From: Nothophaeocryptopus gaeumannii
Lineage: Eukaryota > Ascomycota > Dothideomycetes > Mycosphaerellales > Mycosphaerellaceae
Direction of reading: 5' to 3'
DNA length: 64,000 nt
NCBI GenBank assembly: GCA_031771865.1
Contig: JASISA010000040.1
Location: 868,001 to 932,000 of the forward strand
The notes under the pieces were generated by a model. That model did no database searches, was not told the DNA's origin, and saw only the letters and a program-made list of their open reading frames with translations. Position 1 is the stretch's first letter; each line of letters starts with the position of its first letter. Both the position numbers and the translations under genes were made by a program. Below are positions 55,799 to 64,000 of the stretch, in pieces.

Positions 55799-56833
55799 TT
55801 ATCTCTCCCATCCCTTTGCTTGAACATCAATCCAAGGGTGGAAGAATTTGACGTGCTTCTTCAGGTTGTCCTTCCTCGTCATGCCCTCGACGTGGAACTT
55901 GCAGCCGGCCACCGGGCACTTCCAAGGGTGCTCGTTGGTGTGCATTGAAATGTAGTGTCTTCCCAAATCTTTTCGGTTCCTGTAAGAATATATCTTGCTA
56001 TGCTGAGGGTCGATGCAAGATACTTTGCCGTTATGCGCCGGAGGGACCCGACTTTTTCGATGTCAGCGGGAAAGCGAGACCTATATGGAAAGATGGACGA
56101 CTTACTGCGGGATCTTGTAGACAATGCGGCAAGGTTTGTAATCAAAGTGTGATGTAGCCTCAGCAATGAATGTGATCACCTCTGTCTGAGGGCTCTGGCC
56201 AGTAGGTTGCGCTGCAGCGGCATCTGAAGAGAGCAATGGGTTCGACAAGACACCATCGAGGAGATTTGTGCCCTCTTGTGCTACACTCTCGGGGAACGGC
56301 TCGTCATTGTCTTCGTTCTCCTCGTGTGCATCCTGCCCATCCGCTGGAGGGTTCTCTTGCCTAGAAAGGCCCTTGGGAGGTTCTAAATCTCTTGGATCAA
56401 TGGAGGAATGGTGCCGAGGTTGAGCAGATCCAGCATGAGCCTGATTGTGAAGCTGTCCGCTCAGAGATGTGGCAGAGGACTGTGAGCCAGCACGATAGCT
56501 TTCGTGTGTGCTGTAGTCGAATTGCGGCCAAGTTGACTGAGTTGAGGTGGTGGCCGTCTCCGTTTCCTCTCTATCACCTGGTTCCAGGCCATCGAAGACA
56601 TCAGGCTCCATGAAAGATCGTTCAAAGTGGCCATTGTGTGTTGATGGCAGACCTCTCTTCAAGAATTGGATTTCGGTGATGTCAGGAGCATCCTCGCGTA
56701 TGTTAGCAAGAATATCATCTCGTGTCTCCTCGTGCTGTTCTACGAGATCATGTTGAGATGGCTTGTCAGTGGTATCAGAGCTCTGATCTTCAGTATCCGG
56801 CGGCCGCCATGTGGCCTGCCGCTCCTTCGGCAT
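55799..56833 (-). CDS. C2H2-type zinc finger protein, 5' end uncertain
   Basis: The last exon (55979-55799), after a 126-nt intron (56105-55980), encodes RKDLGRHYISMHTNEHPWKC and a C2H2 finger, CPVAGCKFHVEGMTRKDN followed by LKKHVKFFH. An incomplete finger (KPCRIVYKIPQ before the junction, then NRKDLGRHYISMH) precedes it. The large upstream exon is acidic and disordered (TTDKPSQHDLVEQHEETRDD). The first in-frame ATG is at 56833 (MPKERQATW). Above it the same frame stays protein-like (YHTFHKAICKPHVKSFHH, itself His/Cys-rich) up to TGA 56980-56978. Beyond that it continues to ATG 57142 (MSTVTSGCFSG). The stop may be a real nonsense mutation that shortens the protein. Probably a DNA-binding regulator. 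Confidence 0.6.
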
Positions 56834-57142
56834 CTGGAGAGCTGCAGGGAAGATCCCCACACGGTCTTGAATTGGTTCGCTCACAGCTGCTTTGTTGCCT
56901 TCAACGTGGTGGAACGACTTCACATGAGGCTTGCAAATTGCTTTGTGGAAGGTATGATACAACCAGCAGGTCCAATGTCAAGTTTGAGATCCGAGTTGTG
57001 GTGAGGTTGAGCGGCCTCTGGGTGGTTCCGAGGGTGACATTGACTGAGGTATCTCTGCATTCGCGGCAGGATCCTTCGTGCATGGGAAGTCGCCCTTCCC
57101 GGCCGTGCTGCCTGAGAAACAGCCAGATGTTACAGTCGACAT

Positions 57143-59269
57143 TTTGATGAAGACGTTATAGCTCAAGTTGACCACGGAAGAAGTTGTTGTCGATGCGTTG
57201 GAGGGATTCAGGAGCGCTAGACCTGTATGAAGGTGCTTGGGCCATCCGCTGGCGCCCGTTTTCTATCCGCGGATTGAAGGCATTTTTGGGATTGATTGAG
57301 CGCCTTCAAATGTTGATTCGTAATTCAAGGCCCTGTCAACTTCCTCAGGCATGAGTTTATTCTTGGCATCGCTCAAGCGGCCCGTGCTTTCATCCACGCC
57401 TTCCGAATTTTCGATCCAGCTTTTACTTCGCACCTCCTGCAATCGCTCACAACCTCGCAAAGAAAATTTCCTGCTGCACCCTCTACTGGCGACCGACATG
57501 TCGCCATGGCTGCATGTAATCTGGTGACTGCATGTCATCCTTGATGACACGAGAGCCGAGCCGTCAGCGACATCAAGCAACCTGCGAAGCCTACAATACT
57601 GGTGAGTCCAAGAAACGCTTCGTCACAACACGCTTCCGATGATGATTTCCATTACAATTTATACAACTTCTGGTACCTCTTATGTCAGAGACTCTCACGA
57701 GTCTCGATGATCTAAATGGACTTCTGATCTGGCTTTCCGAATCACACACATTCTTCGTGAGACAAGCGTGGAACTTCAGACTGACCTGTGAACAGACAGA
57801 ACAGATTCTCGAAATAGCAGCGTAGATGGTCTGGGTTCAGAAGCTTGAGACTTGTGCGTGCCAGGAACACCCGACTACGTTCACCTCGATGGTGAAGTAG
57901 TCCTTGCTTCTGCGTGGCGACTTTGAGACACCATCACGTCGGACATCGACACAGCGAGTGTGCTTTGTTTTCGCTATGTACACAGCGTTCGTAGTAAATG
58001 CAAATATACCACGCAGTCTACAGTCCGAGAGTTTGCTCTAGTCCCATTCCAGATACCACGGCTAAAGGGAGGTCGATCAAAATCTCCGAAGGATGCAAAC
58101 GTTTCTTGGCTTCAAGCAACTAGAGATGGGTTGTCGTGGGTGTCATCTTGCTGTCCATGCCGCCCACACAACGACACAAGACACAAGCAGGAAATGAAAG
58201 GTACACTGCTGCATATTATGTTTTGTGAAGCTGGTCTTCGGTGTGGACCGACCACAGGGGCCGGTTCTGTAGAGCTGAACCGAAAGACGACCAGGCGCTT
58301 CGGGCCACTGATGCCATGCATACGTACACGAATGCACACAAACAGGAGCGATGAAACGTTGAGCAACTGTGTGGGAAGCGTTAGCTCAGCTGCGGCTTGC
58401 GAACTGCTCGAGGCGGTTACATCGCGATTTCCAATTGCAGTAGGATAGGCGGAGATGGTATGGGTGTCATTCATGTGGAGAGACTTCTGACGATGAACTC
58501 GACAGGAAGTCATCATGCTACTTGTCCCAGACAGCAACGCATCCTGTCAATGCTGTGCTGATGAGGCCTGAGGCTGTGCGGCCAGATGCGGTGTCTTCAC
58601 ATTCCTCACAACACTGCTTCGTCATGTGGTCGACGTCGTCGCCTGTGAAGCAGCCAGGGATCTACGTACACAAGTCCCACTTGCAGCTGCATTTCGACGT
58701 GGCAGCGAACTACGAGCTTCGAAGATCATATTTTCTGCGCAAGGCCAGACACAGCGTCGACTAATAGCCAAAGATCAGCCAAATCGGCTGCTACTACTGG
58801 GGCCGGCTGCACCGTTGTCGAAATAAGAGACTATCCCTGTCGCGCGTTGCCGCCTCACTGATTGGTGCGAGGCACGTGCCAGTGGAGACTCGACCGCCAT
58901 CCTTAATTTCAGGTCGTTCCTTCCCCTTTACTCGCGGCGCGCCGGCAACACCAGCGTCACCTTGGGATCGCAGTCCTCGAGCAACACCACCACCACCACA
59001 TTCGTTATTCACCAGGCATTCTCACCACAGTCACTCATTGTCACAGTGCCGCTCGCTTCACTTGGTCTCATTCACTCCACGCCCTCGTTTGCATAGCGAC
59101 CGTTGTAAACAAGCCGAATCAACAGACGGACACTGCAACGCCAATCACGGGGACAACAATCGACCGGAAACCAATTGTTGCACGAGCACGCCGCCCTTTC
59201 AACGTCACGGAACACACCTAAGATCGTTGCACGCGCTTTAAACATCCTGCGATATCCGCGACCGACAAA
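57143..59269. other. 2.1 kb interval without a supported gene
   Basis: A 162-codon plus-strand frame at 57960-58448 is not supported by motifs. The last few hundred bases, with CACCACCACCAC near 58986-58999, are likely the leader of the TOS1 gene. Confidence 0.45.
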
Positions 59270-60679
59270 ATGAAGTATGTCTACGGCGCCGCCGCGCTGT
59301 TCGCGGCCTCCGTTTCCGCCGACCTGTGCGCTCACGGTAGCACCGATGACAATGGCAACTATTACTGCCAGAAGGTCAACGCCATTACTTACACTGGCGT
59401 GGGTGGCTCTGGCTCGTACAACAAGGTCACCGCCATGGACAGCAGCTCCGGATCGTGCTCCAGCTCTCCTCACTCTTACTCTGGTTCTCTTGCGCCGCTT
59501 GACGAGGAGGTCTCCGTCCACGTCCGTGGCCCAACCAAGTTGAAGAAGTTCGCATTCTACGCTCCATCGAGCTCTTCATCCGAGTCTTCCAAGCTGAAGC
59601 CAAAGGCAAGGCGCAGCGCTCACGAGCGCCGTCACTCCCATGGTCACAACCACGCCCACCTTCACAAGAAGCACGAAGACAACTTGGAGGAGCGTGCAGT
59701 TGGCGACATGGTCACTGCGAACATCAACGGCGTTGAAGAAACCTGGGTCAACAACTACTCTGGTGTTTCCAGTTCAGCTCCTTCGGCTTCCGGCACGCCA
59801 GCTGCTAACACCCCTGCCGGCTACGGAAGTGGAAGCGGAAGCAGCGATTCTTCTTCCTCTTCTAGTACTGGTGCTTCACCCGCATCCTACTCCAGCTCTT
59901 CCTCGTCCAATGACGGCCTCATTGGTGGCAGCGGATGGACTCGCCAAGCTTACTACGACTCCGAGGCGGGCTCCGCGGACGGTCTTGTCTTTTTGAACCA
60001 CGAGGGTGGCTCTGGTTCCGGTACTTTCGACTACAGCTTCGGTAACTCGCTTTCGTACGCCAGCAAGGATGGCGCAAGCGGCTCTTCTTCTCCACAGACT
60101 CTCGAGGACTGCACTCTTGCCTCCAGCTCCGAGGTTGTCATTATGACCGACAGCAAGTGCTCGGACGACGGTGGCTGTGGCTTCTATCGTGACGGCACGG
60201 TCGCCTACCACGGTTTCGATGGCCCAAGCAAGGCTTTCTTCTTCGAGTTTAGCATGCCTGACGATGGTCAGTCTGGTGCCAGCATCTACGACGCTGTCAA
60301 CATGCCCGCTCTCTGGCTCCTTAACGCCCAGATCCCACGTACTCTCCAGTACGGAAAGTCTGAGTGCTCCTGCTGGGAGTCTGGGTGCGGTGAGTTCGAC
60401 GTCTTCGAGGTTCTTGCCGCTGGCGACACCCGCGCCAAGTCGACTCTCCACGGCAACGTCGCTGGTGGTGACAGCGACTACTTCGAGCGCCCAACCTCCG
60501 ACACCATCAAGGTCGGCCTGATCCTCAACAATGACAAGATCCACATCAAGGTCTTGGACGACAGCAGCGACTTCGACTTTGGCTCCACCATGGGCGACAC
60601 CTTCGTGGACGACATCTGTGCCGACACGCTTCAGGACAGCTTGGAGAATCTCGTGTCTGTTTTCGCGCTCAGCTCTTAA
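59270..60679 (+). CDS. TOS1: TOS1-family secreted cell wall glycoprotein
   Basis: A single exon of 469 codons with a signal peptide (MKYVYGAAALFAASVSA). The TOS1 N-terminal domain follows (CAHGSTDDNGNYYCQKVNA, ITYTGVGGSGSYNKV, CSSSPHSYSG), then a His-rich stretch (RRHSHGHNHAHLHKK), a Ser-rich linker typical of O-mannosylated wall proteins, and the conserved C-terminal domain: GGSGWTRQAYYDSEAGSAD, GLVFLNHEGG, CGFYRDGTVAYHGFDG, MPALWLLNAQIPRTLQYG, CSCWESGCGEFDVFEVL and STLHG. The family (DUF2403/DUF2401) consists of yeast Tos1/YJL171C-type wall proteins with probable glucan-related activity. No GPI signal is evident at the end (VSVFALSS), so covalent anchoring is uncertain. Codon use is strongly biased to C-ending codons, suggesting high expression. 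Confidence 0.92.
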   Translation: MKYVYGAAALFAASVSADLCAHGSTDDNGNYYCQKVNAITYTGVGGSGSYNKVTAMDSSSGSCSSSPHSYSGSLAPLDEEVSVHVRGPTKLKKFAFYAPSSSSSESSKLKPKARRSAHERRHSHGHNHAHLHKKHEDNLEERAVGDMVTANINGVEETWVNNYSGVSSSAPSASGTPAANTPAGYGSGSGSSDSSSSSSTGASPASYSSSSSSNDGLIGGSGWTRQAYYDSEAGSADGLVFLNHEGGSGSGTFDYSFGNSLSYASKDGASGSSSPQTLEDCTLASSSEVVIMTDSKCSDDGGCGFYRDGTVAYHGFDGPSKAFFFEFSMPDDGQSGASIYDAVNMPALWLLNAQIPRTLQYGKSECSCWESGCGEFDVFEVLAAGDTRAKSTLHGNVAGGDSDYFERPTSDTIKVGLILNNDKIHIKVLDDSSDFDFGSTMGDTFVDDICADTLQDSLENLVSVFALSS

Positions 60680-61642
60680 AGCAGGGACGCAAGGTATTTG
60701 TACTTGCTCTTCCGAAGTCACCACACATATGGATATCGAGCAGTGGAGTTGCGGAGTTGGGAACACAGGCCACGGCCTCTACTTGCGAGCTGGATATACG
60801 CTGGAACGGGACAGGATTCTCGTGCATTTGAGTGGTGTCGAGGAGACGACGATCGCTTCGCTTTTGGGTTCGGCTTTTGATTTTGAGATCGAAATGCCTG
60901 TACATAAGGACAAGCCGCGCCCGTGGGGTTCGCGAGGGTGCCGACGATTGTCAGGATTGTATACACGGCATCCTCGTACCGCGGTGAGTGCGTGATGAGT
61001 ACACAGAAAGACAGGCGGTACAGATTTCCAATTGATTGTTCGCATGCATTCAGACTTACTACTGTTCATTTTTCACTTCATGCGACTTGGTCCCAAATAC
61101 TCATCTCTTTGTTTCCATCATCTCGATGACGCCTCCCGTGGCTCGGATGTCTCAACAGTAGTATCTGGACACCGTCAACGTTCCGATACGTATCAGTACC
61201 AGGGATAGTTCGGGTCAGTTGGTCGTGCTCGTGCAAAGACTGGGAGTGTGGGAGAAGATGGGCCTCGGCCTCGGCCTCGAGACTGTCAGCCACCGAAACG
61301 ACCGACCGGTTCGTCATGAACTTTAACCTCATTCACTTCGGGCCCTCACAACACTTCACTCTCACACCACTATCATCGACTATCGCTATACACACGACAT
61401 TTCTCTCATCGCGGTCCCTGGGAACGTGAGAGGCAAGAGCAGATACTGAGAAAGATTCGGCACGTGCATCGGGCTGCTTATCGATTCCGCACTTGACCTC
61501 ACCACAAGAGACGGGATGTTTTGAAGCGTCGCGCCGCGACTGACAACGGCAATACGAGCGTACATTCACTCAGGCCAAGAGAGGCCGAGAACTAGAAGTC
61601 CGTTGCTCAGCAAACATACGCGCATTAAAGCAGGCGCACGAC
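60680..61642. other. Intergenic between TOS1 and PEX13
   Basis: About 960 bp with no supported gene. The right part is the PEX13 promoter. Confidence 0.45.
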
Positions 61643-63070
61643 ATGTCCACCGGCTCACCACCTAAACCTTGGGAGAGAGCCGCGGCCGGAGGCGGATCAG
61701 GTGAGTACAATAATACCATGATATGTCTTTGAAAGACAAAATTCATCGATTTCTGAACAGCCGGGATACCTACTTCGACCGCCACGACCACCGCAACCGC
61801 AGCGACGCCGACATCAGCCGCTACCCCCGCCTTACCTGCCCGACCAGATGCGCTGAACCAAGTCGCAAATCGAACGGCCGCAAATTACAGCAGTCCATAC
61901 AATCGCACCTCACCTTACTCCTCTCCATACGGCTATGGCGGCATGTCCGGCATGTCCGGCATGTCGGGCATGTCGGGCATGTCGTCTTTCAGCTCGCCTT
62001 ATAGTCGCTTCGGCGGCATGGGTGGCATGGGCGGCATGTACGGCGGAGGCATGTATGGCGGTGGGTATGGGATGGGAGGATACGGAGGAGGGATGTACGG
62101 ACAACCCGGGATGATGGGACCAAATGGCGAGCAGCAGACTTTGACACAGGCATACAGCAACAGCACGCAGGCTACATTCCAAATGATCGAGAGCATTGTT
62201 GGTGCTTTTGGAGGCTTCGCGCAGATGCTGGAGAGCACGTACATGGCGACACATTCGTCCTTCTTCGCGATGGTCAGCGTGGCAGAGCAGTTCGGGAATC
62301 TGAGGCAGACCCTGGGCAGTGTACTAGGAATCTTCACAATCATGAGATGGATACGCACGGCCATCGCCAAACTCACCGGCCGCCCACCACCCGCTTCCTC
62401 CCAAGACCTAACACCCGCCAACTTCGCGCAATTCAGCGGCCAGCCCGGACCCGACGGCCAACCAGCGGCATCCAAACCCAGCCGGAAACCCTTCATCTTC
62501 TTCATCATAGCCGTCTTCGGCCTCCCATATCTTATGGGTAAACTCATCCGCGCCCTCGCAGCTTCTCAAGAAGCCGAACAACAACGCCAACTCGCCAATG
62601 CTCCCCATGGTGCAGATGGCCAACAACAGCCCCTCGATCCCAGCAAACTCGATTTCTGCCGCGTAATCTACGATTATACCCCACAAACCCAACCAGGTCA
62701 ACATTTCCAAGAAGGCATTGACCTCGCGGTCAAGAAAGGCGATCTCGTCGCCGTGCTCTCGAAAACGGATCCAATGGGTCAGCCGTCGGAATGGTGGAGG
62801 TGTAGAGCGCGAGATGGTGGCGTGGGATATCTCCCCTCGCCTTACCTTGAAACGATTCAAAGGAAGCCGGCGCAAGCGCAAATCACGGCCAAGAGCGTAC
62901 CTGGCAGCGAGACGAATTCGAGGGTTAATACGATGACGAACAGCATTGCTTCGCAGAGTCGTGCGAATTCGATGAAGATTACGGAGAAGGAGAAGGCGCA
63001 GGCTCCGGCGGTGAAGGGCAAGCCGGGCGATATGGGGATTGAGAGTTTTCAGAAGGGAGCTTTTAATTAG
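61643..63070 (+). CDS. PEX13: Peroxisomal membrane protein PEX13 (import docking)
   Basis: Exon 1 (61643-61700, MSTGSPPKPWERAAAGGG) and exon 2 (61761-63070) with a 60-nt intron encode 455 residues. The order is: Pro/Ala/Thr-rich start, SSPYNRTSPYSSPYGYGG, an MSG repeat (five copies) and a Gly/Met/Tyr-rich segment. Then comes the conserved core ATFQMIESIVGAFGGFAQML, with hydrophobic LRQTLGSVLGIFTIMRW and FIFFIIAVFGLPYLMGKL, and a C-terminal SH3 domain (VIYDYTPQ, LAVKKGDLVAVLSK, WWRCRARDGGVGYLPSPYL). PEX13 forms the docking complex and a conduit for PEX5 and PEX7 cargo receptors. The YG-rich tract corresponds to the region that forms a gel-like mesh in yeast PEX13, and is a good candidate for the same role here. 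Confidence 0.95.
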
Positions 63071-63739
63071 TAGAGGCGAGAGTTGATGATGATCTGTATC
63101 TTGCATAGTGATATCTTTTCGGATTTTGTGATAAGCGCAAGGAGTTTTGTGGAGTTTCTGGAGGGAATGCGTTCGAGCGATCGGTGTAGATACTGGCTCA
63201 CGCGGATGATGGGTTTATGACTTCTTTCGAAAAGTTGCGGAGATATCGGTATGTAGTCTGGCATGAAAAAGCAATTTGGCTCTCGTATGCGAACGGCTGC
63301 TTTCTCCGTGAACAAGCCCGTTGTTGATGCCATTGACAGCGACGTCGCCGGATTTACCGATACGTGGGTGCTCGAGCTGAAAGCTAATGCCGAAGGAAAT
63401 GCTGGACTGATTGCTGCAAAGTCCATCTGGGCGCGTGGGTTGAACTTCCTGTGAGCTTTCCGTGCTCGTCATTGAGGGCCTGATGGACTCTTTACGAGGT
63501 TCCTGTTGAGCAATCTTGCACGGTATCTGATGAGCGGTCTGACGAAAAGCCAGACGGTTGTCCTCTCCAAGGATCAATCGTGCTCGATTTCGATCACATG
63601 AGAACATGAGGTGCTGAAGGAGAATGCATTTGTACCAATTGAAGGTCAACTTCCAGAGCTATTCCCTGGGGTATGTTCAAACGCCCAAAATTTGTATACA
63701 AAGGAAAACGTGTGCTATCGTATCCCCCTCCCTTTTCGC
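63071..63739. other. Intergenic between convergent genes
   Basis: The PEX13 3' flank and a minus-strand gene end meet here. The frames at 63215-63649 (-) and 63263-63454 (+) overlap each other, and neither has supporting motifs. Confidence 0.45.
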
Positions 63740-63911
63740 TCAATTCACGCCCATCATGATCTCATTCAGCATAGCCGCGCCTCCGTGCTGCATGTGTGTC
63801 CAAGTGTCCTTATTCTTCTGCTCTTCCTTCAATGCACTCAAGATCTCACGACAAGACTTGTGAGGGACCGTGATGCCGCAGATGCAGGTCCATGCGGTGA
63901 TGTCGAAGAGT
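63740..63911 (-). CDS. 3' exon of a gene running off the right edge (partial)
   Basis: After a TGCAG acceptor (intron ends at 63912) the minus strand reads LFDITAWTCICGITVPHKSC, then REILSALKEEQKNKDTWTHM and ends MLNEIMMGVN at TGA 63742-63740. The exon has 57 codons after one shared base. The upstream part (63990-64000) has a GTGTCC possible donor at the window edge. The TCIC...SC cysteines hint at a zinc site, but I do not recognise the family. Confidence 0.55.
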
Positions 63912-64000
63912 CTGCAGTGGGGAGAAGCTCAAGCATCAGCGCTCATGTCCTCTGTGAAGTATGTGTAGAGGTGGGAGAGGTCCTTGGACACTTATCTGTG

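Overview
This 64 kb window is nuclear DNA from a filamentous ascomycete (Pezizomycotina), most likely a dothideomycete. The evidence is the gene architecture: short GT-AG introns of about 48-126 nt with CTRAC-like branch points, well-spaced genes on both strands, fungus-specific families (PhiA and IgE-binding-like cell-surface proteins, TOS1, PEX13, a fungal_trans regulator, 2EXR/F-box-like proteins), and transposons carrying RIP-like C-to-T decay. No bacterial operon signal, rRNA or convincing tRNA was seen. The species assignment is inference.

Left part (1-16 kb): an OsmC-like peroxidase (-) diverges from an odd DAK-like gene whose DhaL half looks normal, but whose DhaK half is remodelled and whose frame breaks at the exon junction. 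Next come a large SF1 (UPF1/NAM7-type) helicase broken at three points, a 3 kb gene-poor stretch with a 118-bp tandem repeat, a 1.2 kb pseudogene in a single frame with four nonsense codons, and a protein joining a BIR-like zinc module to an F-box-like segment.

Central part (16-33 kb): a PhiA-like secreted protein preceded by a duplicated TATA-containing segment, a GH63-type glycosidase, an FAD monooxygenase with a GC-AG intron, an augmin subunit HAUS6-like protein, a three-exon HD-domain 5'-nucleotidase, and a C2H2 plus fungal_trans transcription factor.

Transposon island (33.48-40.13 kb): an 8-bp target duplication and CAGGG-type terminal inverted repeats delimit a 6651-bp hAT-like element. 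Inside it are a RT-deleted LINE and, facing it head-on, a heavily RIP-mutated inverted copy of the same LINE's 5' 1.15 kb.

Right part (40-64 kb): a Cys-tailed protein, a secreted carbohydrate-binding/IgE-binding-like protein, glutamate 5-kinase (first step of proline synthesis), an F-box-like protein, a cysteine-rich secretory candidate, proline dehydrogenase (first step of proline breakdown), a small acidic secreted protein, a PTS2-bearing peroxisomal thiolase, a C2H2 protein, TOS1, PEX13, and the 3' exon of a gene running off the right edge. Proline synthesis and catabolism lie side by side. So do a PTS2 cargo enzyme and the peroxisomal docking factor that would import it.

Caution: several genes (DAK, helicase twice, the Cys-rich secretory gene) become perfect when one nucleotide is added to a short homopolymer. 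Either this locus carries several decaying genes or the assembly has unpolished indels.
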